A stretch of DNA of 60,391 bases from Megasphaera massiliensis (GCF_000455225.1 NZ_HF954559.1:29954-90344), one strand, 5' to 3'; shown: positions 17,265-26,358, counted from the stretch's first letter. Notes: generated by a model from the letters alone, not told the origin. Made by a program: numbers and translations.

Positions 17265-17318
17265 TATACAAATATTATACATGGATTTGACAATTTCTAT
17301 GTAAAAGGCCCCTATACT
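17265..17318 (+). promoter_or_regulatory. PhoP-box-like array and promoter of alkaline phosphatase
   Basis: Hexamers TATACA (17265-17270), TATACA (17276-17281), TTGACA (17287-17292) and TATGTA (17298-17303) repeat with an exact 11-bp period. This resembles the Gram-positive PhoP box (TT[ATC]ACA direct repeats, 11-bp period). A TATACT -10 lies at 17313-17318 with no separate -35 at the right spacing, as in PhoP-activated promoters. TTGACA could instead be a -35, but the 20-base spacer argues against it. Confidence 0.5.
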
Positions 17319-17353
17319 GTTCTTATCAATGTAGTCTTTTAGGAGGTCATGAT

Positions 17354-19198
17354 ATGAAACGACAATGGTTAAAAAGAGCAATTCTTTCTATGGTAGCTTG
17401 TGGTTCCCTGTTGGGCGTCGTCCCGGGCGTACAGGCAGCCGATGTCCGGATTTTACCGGTAGATACGGCTAAATTCTTGGCAGGTGCTAAATTCGACTTT
17501 GATGTTGAAGTTTCTAACGCGAAAGACTTGAAGAACGTCGATATTACGATTAATGGTCAGAATGCCAATCAATTTTTCGGACAGAAAGTAGAAGGAAAAG
17601 ATTTGGGCAACGGTGTTGTTTCTTATCGTGTCAACCAGGTAAATTTCCCGAAGACCGGTAAATATACGGTCCGTGTTTCGGCTACCGATGCTGACGGCAC
17701 CAATTCTGCCGATGCACGCTATACGGTTGTTCAGGAAAAAGCTCAGAAACAGGCTAAAAACGTCATCCTCTTCGTCGGTGACGGCATGTCCCTGCAGGCT
17801 AGAGAAATGGCTCGTATCATTTCCAAAGGCCTGACCAACGGGAAATACAACGATCTCTTGGCTATGGAAAAAATGCCCCATAACGCACTGATCACGACCA
17901 GCGGATACGATTCCTTGACGACGGACAGCGCTAACTCGGCATCGGCTTATGCTACGGGTCATAAATCGGTCGTCAACGCCATGGGCGTTTATGAAGACTC
18001 GACAAAGGATCCTATGGATGATCCCCGCGTTGAAAACGTTGCCGAAATCCTGAAGCGTACGCGCGGCATGTCCATCGGTGTCATCACTCAGGCTGAATCT
18101 ACAGATGCTACGCCGGCCGCTATGATTGGTCATACGCGCCGTCGTGCTAACCAGGATTTATTAGCTTCTCAGTACTTGGAAGACTATCATCGTCCGGACG
18201 TCATCATGGGCGGCGGTTCCAGCCGTTACATTCCGCAGACGGAAAAAGGTTCCAAACGCCATGACAATGAAAACGTCATCCAGGAATTCAAAAATAAAGG
18301 CTACACCTTCGTTACGAACTCGAAGGAAATGATGGCTGCCGACAGTAATAAACCGCTCTTGGGCCTCTTCCATCCGAGCACGATGAACGTTTATATCGAT
18401 CGTGAAATGCTCAAGAATCCTGAAGTATTAGGTAAATATACGGATCAGCCGAACCTCATCAACATGACGAAAAAATCCTTGGATATCCTCAGCAAGAATC
18501 CGAAGGGCTTCTTCGCTATGATCGAAGGCGCATCCATCGATAAACAGCTCCATGCCATGGATTGGCAGCGTGCTACGTACGATACGATCGAATTCGATAA
18601 GGCTATCGAATATGCTCAGAAATGGAATAAGGAACACGGCGATAATACCTTGATCATCGTCGTTGCTGACCATGCTCACGGTGCTTCCATTACCGGTACC
18701 TACCATGAACACGACGGCAAGAAGGGCATTGAAGCTGTCCGCACCTATGCCGATTCCATCTTCCCGACCTTCAAGGATGCCGACCACGACGGTTTCCCCG
18801 ATAATCCGGATCCCGATGTAACCTTGGCTGTTCAGTATGCTAACCATCCGGAATATTATGAAAACTACCACTTCCAGCAGAAACCGACCTATCCGACGAT
18901 TTCCCAGACGGTTACCAAGCAGGAAGCTCAGGTTGCCGGCGATAAGACCGAATACCATCAGGTTTCGACCGTCGTTGCTAAAGGCAATCCGGCTCGTCAC
19001 CACGCAGGCGATCCCATGGAACTCGTTCCGGCCAACATCCCTGCTACCATTGGTGATGAAACTCACGCAGCCGATGATGTACCGTTGAATGCAGAAGGCC
19101 CGGGTTCCGAATACTTCAAAGGTGTCATGGACAATACGGAAGTATTCTTCGGTATCATGCGTGCCCTTGGCGTCGACGCTACGAAAAACGCAAAATAA
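17354..19198 (+). CDS. Exported alkaline phosphatase with N-terminal Ig-like domain
   Basis: A 614-residue secreted phosphomonoesterase. It has a signal peptide ending near VQA-AD (about residue 28), an N-terminal beta-sandwich of about 100 residues, then the alkaline phosphatase core. Core marks are the metal ligand in ILFVGDGMS (about residue 141), nucleophile Ser192 in TTDSANSASAYATG, the HTRRRAN segment and ADHAHG. It would release phosphate from organic phosphoesters outside the cytoplasmic membrane. It is monocistronic, with TAGGAGGTCATGAT before the start. The upstream repeats suggest phosphate-starvation control, and the sugar-phosphate system at 7.5-12 kb is a functional companion. 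Confidence 0.93.
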   Translation: MKRQWLKRAILSMVACGSLLGVVPGVQAADVRILPVDTAKFLAGAKFDFDVEVSNAKDLKNVDITINGQNANQFFGQKVEGKDLGNGVVSYRVNQVNFPKTGKYTVRVSATDADGTNSADARYTVVQEKAQKQAKNVILFVGDGMSLQAREMARIISKGLTNGKYNDLLAMEKMPHNALITTSGYDSLTTDSANSASAYATGHKSVVNAMGVYEDSTKDPMDDPRVENVAEILKRTRGMSIGVITQAESTDATPAAMIGHTRRRANQDLLASQYLEDYHRPDVIMGGGSSRYIPQTEKGSKRHDNENVIQEFKNKGYTFVTNSKEMMAADSNKPLLGLFHPSTMNVYIDREMLKNPEVLGKYTDQPNLINMTKKSLDILSKNPKGFFAMIEGASIDKQLHAMDWQRATYDTIEFDKAIEYAQKWNKEHGDNTLIIVVADHAHGASITGTYHEHDGKKGIEAVRTYADSIFPTFKDADHDGFPDNPDPDVTLAVQYANHPEYYENYHFQQKPTYPTISQTVTKQEAQVAGDKTEYHQVSTVVAKGNPARHHAGDPMELVPANIPATIGDETHAADDVPLNAEGPGSEYFKGVMDNTEVFFGIMRALGVDATKNAK

Positions 19199-19253
19199 AA
19201 ACGGACTACGATAGCAAGGCTTATCTTGCTCGGTTACACCGCCGTTTCATAAA

Positions 19254-19291
19254 AAATGCTGCCGCAATTCATATTGCGGCAGCATTTTTTT
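19254..19291. terminator. Bidirectional terminator
   Basis: A perfect 15-bp stem AAATGCTGCCGCAAT / ATTGCGGCAGCATTT with a TCAT loop lies between convergent alkaline phosphatase and mrp genes. T-tracts on both strands support use in both directions. Confidence 0.92.
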
Positions 19292-19293
19292 GC

Positions 19294-20130
19294 TTACTGA
19301 CCGAGAACGCTGTCGAGGTAGGCAGCGGTATCCGATAAGAAGCTGGCCGGATAACCTTCGATATCGCCCTTATCGCAGTGAGCTGCGAATTCCGGATCGA
19401 TGGGCAGTTTTGCCGTATGAGGAATCGAATATTTCTGCGCCGATTCTTCGACATGGCTGTGTCCGAAGATTTCGTGTTTTTCCTGGCAGCTGGGACATTT
19501 GAAGTAGCTCATGTTTTCAATCAGGCCCAAGACGGGAACGTGCATCATTTCCGACATGTTCAAGGCCTTTTCAACGATCATGGAAACGAGTTCCTGAGGA
19601 GACGTGATGACTAAGATGCCGTCGACGGGTAAGGACTGGAAGACTGTCAAGGGGACATCTCCTGTTCCCGGCGGCATGTCGACGAACATGTAGTCGATGT
19701 CGCCCCAGATGACGTCGGTCCAGAACTGTTTAACGGCGCCGGAAATGACCGGTCCGCGCCATACGACCGGAGCCGCGACATCTTCCAACAGCAGGTTCAT
19801 GGACATGACTTTGATACCGGTCTTGGTCGTAACGGGGTTGATGCCGTCATCGTTGCCCGTGGCATGACCGGTCAAGCCGAAGACTTTCGGGATAGACGGG
19901 CCGGTGATATCGGCGTCGAGGATAGCAGTTTTAAAGCCGCGGCGCTGCATTTCTACAGCCATCAGGGACGTAACCAAGGATTTACCTACGCCGCCTTTGC
20001 CGCTGACGACGGCAATGACGTGCTTGATGTGAGAACCTTCGTGAGGCGCTGCCTGGAGGCTCTGAGGCTGGTTGCGCTGTGCGCAGGAGCTGCCGCAGCT
20101 GGAACAGTCGTGTGTACAATTTTCACTCAT
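19294..20130 (-). CDS. mrp: Mrp/NBP35-family P-loop ATPase (Fe-S carrier)
   Basis: A 278-residue Mrp/ApbC-type ATPase. An N-terminal Cys cluster (CTHDCSSCGSSC, residues 4-15) is followed by the deviant Walker A VVSGKGGVGKS (about 40-50), a MinD-like core and a CxxC (FKCPSCQ, about 216) that carries a bridging Fe-S cluster in homologues. Such proteins hold and deliver Fe-S clusters. The ATG at 20130 is chosen because AAAGGAG precedes it properly; it overlaps the upstream DUF134 gene by 8 bp. The pair is co-transcribed from the promoter at 20512-20540. Confidence 0.92.
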   Translation of the reverse strand: MSENCTHDCSSCGSSCAQRNQPQSLQAAPHEGSHIKHVIAVVSGKGGVGKSLVTSLMAVEMQRRGFKTAILDADITGPSIPKVFGLTGHATGNDDGINPVTTKTGIKVMSMNLLLEDVAAPVVWRGPVISGAVKQFWTDVIWGDIDYMFVDMPPGTGDVPLTVFQSLPVDGILVITSPQELVSMIVEKALNMSEMMHVPVLGLIENMSYFKCPSCQEKHEIFGHSHVEESAQKYSIPHTAKLPIDPEFAAHCDKGDIEGYPASFLSDTAAYLDSVLGQ

Positions 20131-20488
20131 TGGGATCATTCTCCTTTGAACTTTTCTTTCCGGCACGGCAGCAGTCGTGATGGCACGAGCCGGAACGTTC
20201 ACAAACTTGAATATGGCCGCCTTCGATGACGAGGTCTTTGCCATGAATGAGGGCGTCGGCCAGTTTGTGGCGGGCTGAATTATAAATACCGGTCACCGTC
20301 GTGCGAGCTACATTGATCTGAGCTGCACACTCTTCCTGCGTCAGTCCGACCCAGTCGATGAGTCGGATGACTTCATATTCATCGATTCCCATGGCAACCG
20401 TATCGTCCGACTGACGTCGGTCAACCGGTCCGAAGGCTGATGAAACGGGCAGTGAACAAACACGTCGGCACCGCGGTGGTCTCGGCAT
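20123..20488 (-). CDS. DUF134/UPF0251 DNA-binding protein
   Basis: A 121-residue protein of the UPF0251 (DUF134) family. It opens with the family signature MPRPPRCRRVC and has a sigma-70-region-4-like helix-turn-helix (DEYEVIRLIDWVGLTQEECA...VARTTV...YNSARHKLADAL). The C-terminus carries a CERSGSCHHDCCR cysteine cluster. Family members commonly neighbour Mrp ATPases and may regulate them. The upstream promoter is overlapped by a 12-bp palindrome, which suggests autoregulation (inference). Confidence 0.88.
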   Translation of the reverse strand: MPRPPRCRRVCSLPVSSAFGPVDRRQSDDTVAMGIDEYEVIRLIDWVGLTQEECAAQINVARTTVTGIYNSARHKLADALIHGKDLVIEGGHIQVCERSGSCHHDCCRAGKKSSKENDPNE

Positions 20489-20511
20489 AAAATCCCTCCT
20501 TTACGCTATTT

Positions 20512-20540
20512 ATTATAGTTAGATAGCTGACATATGTCAA
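20512..20540 (-). promoter_or_regulatory. Consensus sigma-A promoter with overlapping palindrome
   Basis: Minus strand: TTGACA (20540-20535), a 17-base spacer and TATAAT (20517-20512), a perfect consensus. A perfect 12-bp palindrome TGACATATGTCA (20528-20539) overlaps the -35, and another TTGACA sits just upstream. It drives DUF134-mrp, and the palindrome is a likely operator. Confidence 0.8.
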
Positions 20541-20645
20541 ATTATGTCAAGGAGGGATTTGGCGGCATCCGATGAGGAAAATAATCATAGGACGAACGTA
20601 TTTAGTATTGTAAATAAAGGCTGAATCGACAGGTGATTTGGCTCC

Positions 20646-21413
20646 CTAGCGGACGAGATAAGCCCCGTCGACGGGGATGATGGCCCCGTTTAAATAATTC
20701 GAAGCGGCACTGGCCAGGAATACCGTAATGCCCTTCATATCATCGGTGGTGCCCCAGCGTTTGGCCGGGATGCGGTCTAAGATTTCCTTTTGACGGACTT
20801 CGTCTTCAATCAGCTTGGTGTTCATTTCTGTGTCCATGTAGCCCGGCGCGATGGCGTTGATGTTGAGCCCTTTACCGGCCCATTCGTTGGCCAGGGCTTT
20901 TGTCAGTTGGGCGACACCGCCTTTACTGGCAGCATAAGCCGGGACGGTGTACCCGCCAAAGAAGCTCAGCATGGAGGCGACGTTGATGATCTTGCCGGAC
21001 TTTTGGGCCAGCATCTTGCGGCCGGCGAGCTGGCACAGTTGAAATACCGTGTTTAAATTGAGGTTCAGGACGTCATGCCAATCGCTGAGAGGGAATTCTT
21101 CACAGAAGTGACGGCGCTGCATGCCGGCGTTGTTGACCAGGATGTCGATGCGGCCGTCTAAGGCAGCCAGGGCCTTTTCGAAAATAACTGGGACCTGTTC
21201 CTGATCGAGTAAGTTGCCTTGTAAGGCCAGCATGGAAAGGCCTTTTTGCCGACATTCGGCAGCCGTTTTTTCGGCACGGGAACTCGAACCGATGATCAAT
21301 ACCGTAGCGCCGGCTTCGGCTAACCCTTCTGCCATACCGCGGCCTAGCCCGCGACCGCCGCCGGTTACAATAGCTGTTTTTCCTGTTAATGCGAAATCGT
21401 TTAAGATAGACAT
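20646..21413 (-). CDS. kduD: Short-chain dehydrogenase, KduD-like
   Basis: A 255-residue short-chain dehydrogenase/reductase with the NAD(P)-binding TGGGRGLGRGMA (about residues 17-28), NNAG at about 91 and the catalytic Ser-Tyr-Lys set (NVASM...PAYAASKGG). It is most like 2-dehydro-3-deoxygluconate 5-dehydrogenase (KduD) and gluconate 5-dehydrogenases. The divergent operon 326 bp away carries a KduI/IolB-family isomerase, the enzyme that would act just before KduD in uronate breakdown. Substrate is therefore inferred, not proven. AGGAGGAATATCTT precedes the start. Confidence 0.8.
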   Translation of the reverse strand: MSILNDFALTGKTAIVTGGGRGLGRGMAEGLAEAGATVLIIGSSSRAEKTAAECRQKGLSMLALQGNLLDQEQVPVIFEKALAALDGRIDILVNNAGMQRRHFCEEFPLSDWHDVLNLNLNTVFQLCQLAGRKMLAQKSGKIINVASMLSFFGGYTVPAYAASKGGVAQLTKALANEWAGKGLNINAIAPGYMDTEMNTKLIEDEVRQKEILDRIPAKRWGTTDDMKGITVFLASAASNYLNGAIIPVDGAYLVR

Positions 21414-21739
21414 AAGATATTCCTCCTATAAATGATATGATGAAAATGTTGGTTAATAATTGAAACATGATGTAATCATCATATGAATTATCAGCGCTTG
21501 TAACTCTATTTTATAAGATAATCGCAGAAAACTCAAGTGAAAATATGGCTTCATTTGATTAGATTCTCAGACATATAATGATATATTTAATAAAAATAGG
21601 TAAAAATACAGATAAATCATAAAGTTAATAACGTCTATTACAATATAGCAAGAATCCTACCTTTATATTGACGCCGTATATTCATCCGATGTATTATTAA
21701 AACACAGAGAGAAACATCGGACGAAAAGGAGGGGTTCTT
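21414..21739. promoter_or_regulatory. Divergent control region of the uronate-like locus
   Basis: The gap between kduD and the TRAP operon holds ATGATG-TAAT-CATCAT (21467-21482) near kduD. On the other side is a rightward promoter, TTGACG (21668-21673), 18-base spacer, TATTAT (21692-21697). A perfect 8-bp inverted repeat TCCGATGT / ACATCGGA (21685-21692 and 21714-21721) overlaps and follows that -10. These are candidate sites for the GntR regulator at 27107. Confidence 0.5.
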
Positions 21740-22759
21740 GTGAGAAAGTTTTTATGTATTTTTATTACCGGTCTGATGCTTATGACCTTGAGCGGATGTG
21801 CGGGACAAAAAGAAGCACGGGTTTATACCAAGGAAAAGCCGTTGGTCCTTCGCATGTCTCTGACGGATGGTGAAGCTACTTGTTACTACCAAGGGGCTAA
21901 AGAAGTTTCAAAGCGGGTCTATGATAAGACGGGCGGCAGAATTCAGATTAATGTCATTCCCGGTGCTGCCTTAGGCGGTGAGCGCGGGACTACAGAGTTG
22001 GCTATGAATGGGGATTTGGATATTGCTACTGCGGCAAACTCGGTCCTGAGCAACTGGATTCCTGAAATGGCAATTCTGGATCAGGCCTATCTTTGGAAAA
22101 ACAGCAAAGAAGCCCATGCTGCTGTAGACGGAGATATCGGTAAGCTGATTGAACGGGAAGCGAAAGAACGGATGGGAATCCATGTTATCGGGTATATGGA
22201 ATCGGGGTTCCGCGACGTATTTTCTGTGAAACCGATTGAAAAACCGGAAGATTTCAAGGGCGTAAAGATTCGGACGATACAGAATCGGTATCATATGGCG
22301 GCCTTTAAATCTTTTGGGGCCATGCCGATTGCCTTGCCGTTTGGGGAACAGTTTACGGCACTGCAGCAAGGCACCATCGATGCTTGTGAAAATGGTGTCA
22401 GCGGCTGCTACACCAATGGTTTTTATGAAGTTACCAAGAATATCACCAATACACATCATGTCTTCGTATATATTTTGCTGTGCATGTCTGATAAATCGTG
22501 GAATGCCATTCCGGAAGATTTGCGCCAACCCTTCTTGGAAGGGGTCAAAGAAGGCTGTGATGCAGAACGGCAGTTCTTAGTCGAAGCCAATGCAGATGCA
22601 ACGGAAAAACTGAAGGAAAAAGGCGTCGTCTTCCACGACATCGATCGGGATCAGTTGAAGGCTCTTTATCAGAAAGAAGCAGCCGCGGAAGGATTTACCT
22701 TCGATCCCGTATGGCAGCAGGCTGTTGACAAAGCTATCGAAGATGCAAAATACATGTAG
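21740..22759 (+). CDS. TRAP transporter solute-binding lipoprotein (DctP family)
   Basis: A 339-residue TRAP-type binding protein with a GTG start behind AAAGGAGGGG. The signal peptide ends in a lipobox LSGC with Cys20. The core shows DctP-family features: R-x-K-G-x-K-I-R (PEDFKGVKIRTIQ) and PFGEQFTALQQGTIDACEN. In this family an Arg near RTIQ binds a carboxylate. It delivers a sugar acid or related carboxylate to the DctQ/DctM membrane parts encoded next. Context suggests a uronate-type ligand. Confidence 0.9.
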   Translation: MRKFLCIFITGLMLMTLSGCAGQKEARVYTKEKPLVLRMSLTDGEATCYYQGAKEVSKRVYDKTGGRIQINVIPGAALGGERGTTELAMNGDLDIATAANSVLSNWIPEMAILDQAYLWKNSKEAHAAVDGDIGKLIEREAKERMGIHVIGYMESGFRDVFSVKPIEKPEDFKGVKIRTIQNRYHMAAFKSFGAMPIALPFGEQFTALQQGTIDACENGVSGCYTNGFYEVTKNITNTHHVFVYILLCMSDKSWNAIPEDLRQPFLEGVKEGCDAERQFLVEANADATEKLKEKGVVFHDIDRDQLKALYQKEAAAEGFTFDPVWQQAVDKAIEDAKYM

Positions 22760-22773
22760 GCGGAGGTGTGATC

Positions 22774-23277
22774 ATGAATGGAGTATTGAAAAAGCTGCAA
22801 TCTATTGAAAATTTGATTATCGTCATTTCTTTTGCTGTAATGGTTATCTGTTCTTTTTCATCGGTCATCAATCGTAACTTTATCAAGCTGTCTCTGCCGT
22901 GGCTCGATGAACTGTCAACCTTTGCTATGATTTACATGGTTTTGCTGGGAACAGAAGCCGGTCTTCGTGATGGTTCACAGATTGCTGTCACTGCCGTGGT
23001 GAACCGCTTCAGCGGCTTGTCAAAGGCCTTGATACAGATTCTTGCCAAAATCGTCACGACGATTTTTTCCGCTGTTGTGCTGTACTACAGCTGTTATATG
23101 ACAGCCGTACAAGCCCAATCCGGTCAGGTAACGGCAGCCTTACACGTTCCGATGGCCATTCCTTATTTGGCACTGGTAATCAGCTTTGCCATCATTACCT
23201 GTGTACAGGGAGTCAGTGCTATTATAATGATTACCCGTCTCAGGGCCTCCGGCGCTGATGTGAAGGGAGGAGAATAA
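22774..23277 (+). CDS. TRAP transporter small membrane subunit (DctQ family)
   Basis: A 167-residue protein with four membrane segments, as expected for DctQ, and the LPWLDELSTFAMIYMVLLGTEAG segment typical of the family. The ATG at 22774 is used, since CGGAGGTG precedes it at good spacing; an in-frame GTG at 22768 overlaps the ribosome binding site. It sits 14 bp after DctP and 1 bp before DctM. Confidence 0.9.
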   Translation: MNGVLKKLQSIENLIIVISFAVMVICSFSSVINRNFIKLSLPWLDELSTFAMIYMVLLGTEAGLRDGSQIAVTAVVNRFSGLSKALIQILAKIVTTIFSAVVLYYSCYMTAVQAQSGQVTAALHVPMAIPYLALVISFAIITCVQGVSAIIMITRLRASGADVKGGE

Positions 23278-23278
23278 T

Positions 23279-24553
23279 ATGGTAACAGCCTTACTGTTTG
23301 GTGGGATGATTCTGTTTTTGGCCATGGGCGTACCTATTTCGTTTACCTTAGGCGCAGCCGTCATGGTGACGATTTTCTTGGCACCTGATTTTATGGTCAC
23401 GCCGGGTATTATCCCTCAGCGTATTTTTGGCGGTCTTGAATCGACGTCTATTATGGCTATCGCCTTCTTTATACTGGCCGGCAATATCATGACGAAAGGC
23501 GGTATTTCAAGCTGTATCGTAGATTTCTGTAATTCCATTATTGGTAATATCCGCGGCGGCATGTCTTTTGTATTGGTTTTAGCCTGCGCCTTTTTTGCCG
23601 CCCTGTCGGGGTCAGCTCCGGCAACGGTCGTAGCCATTGGCGTCATGCTTTATGCTGATATGGTTAAATTAGGGTATCCCAAAGAACGCGTAGCCGGTCT
23701 TCTGGTCGTGTCCGGTGGTTTGGGGCCGGTTATTCCGCCGAGTATCATCATGATTGTTTATGGCACGATTACCGGGGCCTCTATCAGCAAAATGTTTAAA
23801 GCCGGTCTTGGCATCGGTATCCTCATCATGGCTATTTTGATGGTCGTCTGTTTCGTATATTCCCATAAAGAAAAGTGGCCTAAAAATGCCAAGCGCGTCA
23901 GCTTGAAAGAAGTATGGGGGTCTTTTATCCATGCCATTCCGGCCTTACTGCTGCCGGCTATTATTTTAGGCGGGATTTATTCCGGCATTATGACGCCGAC
24001 CGAATCGGCTTCAGTTGCCGTCGTCTGGTCCCTGATCGTCAGCTTCTTCGTATATAAAGAAATGACAATCAAAGACTTATGGCCCATTTTTCTGGATTCT
24101 GCAAAAGGGTCGGCGATGATTTTATTTATCATCGCGACTTCAACGGCCTTCTCTTGGATTTTTGCTTATTCCGGTATTTCCGGTGAGATGGTTGATTTTA
24201 TCCGCAGCCTGAATCTCAATCCGACGTTGTTCTGTATTCTCGTTGCCTTGTTGCTGCTGGCATTCGGTACTTTTTTGGAAGGCACCGCTATTTGCGTCCT
24301 CTTAGTGCCTATCCTTTGGCCATTGGCCCATGTCGTAGGGGTCGACATCATTCACTTCGGCATGATTGTTTGCATTGCCAATGTCGTCGGCACGATGACT
24401 CCGCCTGTTGCCGTCAATATCTTTGCAGCGGCATCTGTAACCAAGCTTGATATGGGCAAGATTGTCAGTGGTGAAATTCCTTTCTTCATTGGCTATGTAG
24501 CTGTTTATTTTGCGGTCGTACTATTCCCTGTATTTACGACACTGTTTTTATAA
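23279..24553 (+). CDS. TRAP transporter large membrane subunit (DctM family)
   Basis: A 424-residue integral membrane protein with about 12 helices, the Na+-coupled transport subunit of a TRAP system. Family motifs include GGISSCIVDFCNSIIGNIRGG and SGSAPATVVAIG. It works with DctP and DctQ, encoded directly upstream, and its start lies 1 bp after the dctQ stop. Confidence 0.92.
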   Translation: MVTALLFGGMILFLAMGVPISFTLGAAVMVTIFLAPDFMVTPGIIPQRIFGGLESTSIMAIAFFILAGNIMTKGGISSCIVDFCNSIIGNIRGGMSFVLVLACAFFAALSGSAPATVVAIGVMLYADMVKLGYPKERVAGLLVVSGGLGPVIPPSIIMIVYGTITGASISKMFKAGLGIGILIMAILMVVCFVYSHKEKWPKNAKRVSLKEVWGSFIHAIPALLLPAIILGGIYSGIMTPTESASVAVVWSLIVSFFVYKEMTIKDLWPIFLDSAKGSAMILFIIATSTAFSWIFAYSGISGEMVDFIRSLNLNPTLFCILVALLLLAFGTFLEGTAICVLLVPILWPLAHVVGVDIIHFGMIVCIANVVGTMTPPVAVNIFAAASVTKLDMGKIVSGEIPFFIGYVAVYFAVVLFPVFTTLFL

Positions 24554-24568
24554 GGAAAGGGGATTATA

Positions 24569-25351
24569 ATGAATATGAATGAGATGATGTCTTGGCGTGT
24601 TCAATCGCCGGACTCGATGGGGTTCCATTCGGTTATTACACCGGATACGGCAGCTTGCCGGGTTGCCCAAATGTTTCGCTTGAACCTTCCTAAGGGGGCC
24701 TCCTATCATCTGAAGGATGATGAGCGGGAATTGCATGCTGTCTTGATCCAAGGTCGGGCCGTAATCGAACAAGAGATACTGGGAAAGGTGCAGTTGGAAA
24801 AATTAGATTCTTTCTATATTCCGGCGCGGCATTCCATTCAAATCACGGCCCTTGAAGAGTGTATTTTCTATATTGCCGGGGCTGTTTTTGATGGAATCGG
24901 TGAACCTCTCGTCCGTAAGTTCGACCGATCCCTTCCCATCGGCGATATACATCAGATTCATGGAGAAGGCCCGTGCCGCCGGGAAGTCATGTTTACCCTG
25001 GCTCCGACCGATAAGGCGTCACGGTTGATTTGTGGTCTCACCTGGGGCGGTGACGGTTCATGGACGAGCTGGCCGCCGCACCAGCATGAAAAATATTTAG
25101 AAGAAGTCTACTGTTACTTTGATATGCCGAAACCTAAGTTTGGTTTCCATATCAGTTATAAGAACAGCGGCGACGTCGATGACATGGTCGTCCATCCCGT
25201 TTATTCGGGGACGATGGTCCAGGCGCCTTGCGGATATCATCCGACGATCGGCTGCCCGGGCAGTCAAAATGCCTATTTCTGGGTTTTGGCAGCCTTTGAC
25301 CCGATGGTGCGCAAATATGATTTAGCAGAATCTGATCCTATGAGAGTTTAA
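24569..25351 (+). CDS. KduI/IolB-family sugar-acid isomerase
   Basis: A 260-residue cupin-type protein of the KduI/IolB family. Metal ligands are recognisable in WPPHQHEKYLEE (His-x-His and Glu, about residues 171-182), with a further His in GYHP near residue 227. KduI isomerises 5-keto-4-deoxyuronate and IolB 5-deoxyglucuronate. The sequence has features of both (GYHP is IolB-like), so the exact substrate is open. Neighbouring TRAP genes and the divergent KduD favour uronate breakdown; no iol genes are seen. Downstream kdgK/kdgA are not in the window. Confidence 0.78.
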   Translation: MNMNEMMSWRVQSPDSMGFHSVITPDTAACRVAQMFRLNLPKGASYHLKDDERELHAVLIQGRAVIEQEILGKVQLEKLDSFYIPARHSIQITALEECIFYIAGAVFDGIGEPLVRKFDRSLPIGDIHQIHGEGPCRREVMFTLAPTDKASRLICGLTWGGDGSWTSWPPHQHEKYLEEVYCYFDMPKPKFGFHISYKNSGDVDDMVVHPVYSGTMVQAPCGYHPTIGCPGSQNAYFWVLAAFDPMVRKYDLAESDPMRV

Positions 25352-25368
25352 GAAAGGGTGTTGAAATC

Positions 25369-26337
25369 ATGGCATTTAAAGTGTATGTAACCGATTATGA
25401 TTATGGAACGTTGGATCCCGAAAAAAACGAAGTCGCTAAAATCGGAGCCGTCTTAGTTCCGACTCAGTCTAAAACGGAAGACGCGATTATTGAAAACTGC
25501 AAAGACGCAGATGGCCTGCTCAATCAATATGCACCGATTACCCGTAAAGTCATGGAATCGCTACCGAACTTGAAGGTCGTCGGCCGCTATGGCGTCGGCG
25601 TCAATACTGTCGATCTTAAGGCTGCGACGGACTTGGGGATTCAGGTTGTCAATGTACCGGATTTTTGTATGGATGAAGTGTCGAATCAGGCGATTACTTT
25701 GATGATGGCCTGCCATCGGAAATTAAACATATTGAATCATCAGACTCGTCACGGGGGCTGGGATTATCAGATTGCCAAACCGATTCACCGCCTCAACGGA
25801 CAGACCTTGGGACTTTTAGGATTTGGTCGTATTCCCAGAATGGTTGCTCAAAAGATGAAGGCCTTTGGCTTGAAAATTTTGGCTTACGATCCCTATGTTT
25901 CTCCTGAAGCGGGAGCCAAGGAAGGTGTTGAAATCCTGCCTTTGAAGGATGTTTTGATGCAGTCGGATATCGTTTCGGTTCATGTACCCTTGACGAAAGA
26001 TACGGAAAATCTGTTAAATGACGAAACCCTTTCCTGGATGAAACCGACGGCCATCGTCGTCAATACGTCGCGCGGACCTTTGATTGATGAAGCCGCGTTG
26101 TATCGGGCTTTGAAAGATGGAAAAATCGGCTATGCCGGGTTGGATGTTACGGTCCATGAACCGATTGAAAAAGATAACCCCTTGCTGACCTTGGATAATG
26201 TCATCATTACGCCACATATTGCCTGGTATTCTGAAGAATCGGAAATCGATCTGAAAACGAAGGCTGCACGAGGCGTTGCCAAGGTTTTGAATGGCGAAAA
26301 GGCAAAGTATCTCGTCAACAAGGATGTCCTTAAATAG
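25369..26337 (+). CDS. D-2-hydroxyacid dehydrogenase
   Basis: A 322-residue NAD-dependent D-isomer 2-hydroxyacid dehydrogenase (CtBP/phosphoglycerate dehydrogenase-like). The catalytic Arg lies in NTSRG, Glu in VTVHEP, and His in TPHIAWYS. The dinucleotide motif reads GFGRIPRM, with Pro in place of the usual third Gly. It follows the KduI/IolB gene by 17 bp and probably reduces or oxidises a sugar-acid-derived 2-keto/2-hydroxy acid. Specificity is unknown. Confidence 0.85.
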   Translation: MAFKVYVTDYDYGTLDPEKNEVAKIGAVLVPTQSKTEDAIIENCKDADGLLNQYAPITRKVMESLPNLKVVGRYGVGVNTVDLKAATDLGIQVVNVPDFCMDEVSNQAITLMMACHRKLNILNHQTRHGGWDYQIAKPIHRLNGQTLGLLGFGRIPRMVAQKMKAFGLKILAYDPYVSPEAGAKEGVEILPLKDVLMQSDIVSVHVPLTKDTENLLNDETLSWMKPTAIVVNTSRGPLIDEAALYRALKDGKIGYAGLDVTVHEPIEKDNPLLTLDNVIITPHIAWYSEESEIDLKTKAARGVAKVLNGEKAKYLVNKDVLK

Positions 26338-26358
26338 CAGTCGGGAGGAGATGAGACC

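Noticed and set aside
24569-25351. Inositol pathway IolB
   Set aside because: Some residues are IolB-like, but no other iol gene is nearby and KduD and TRAP genes point to uronates. I left the specificity open instead of choosing iolB.
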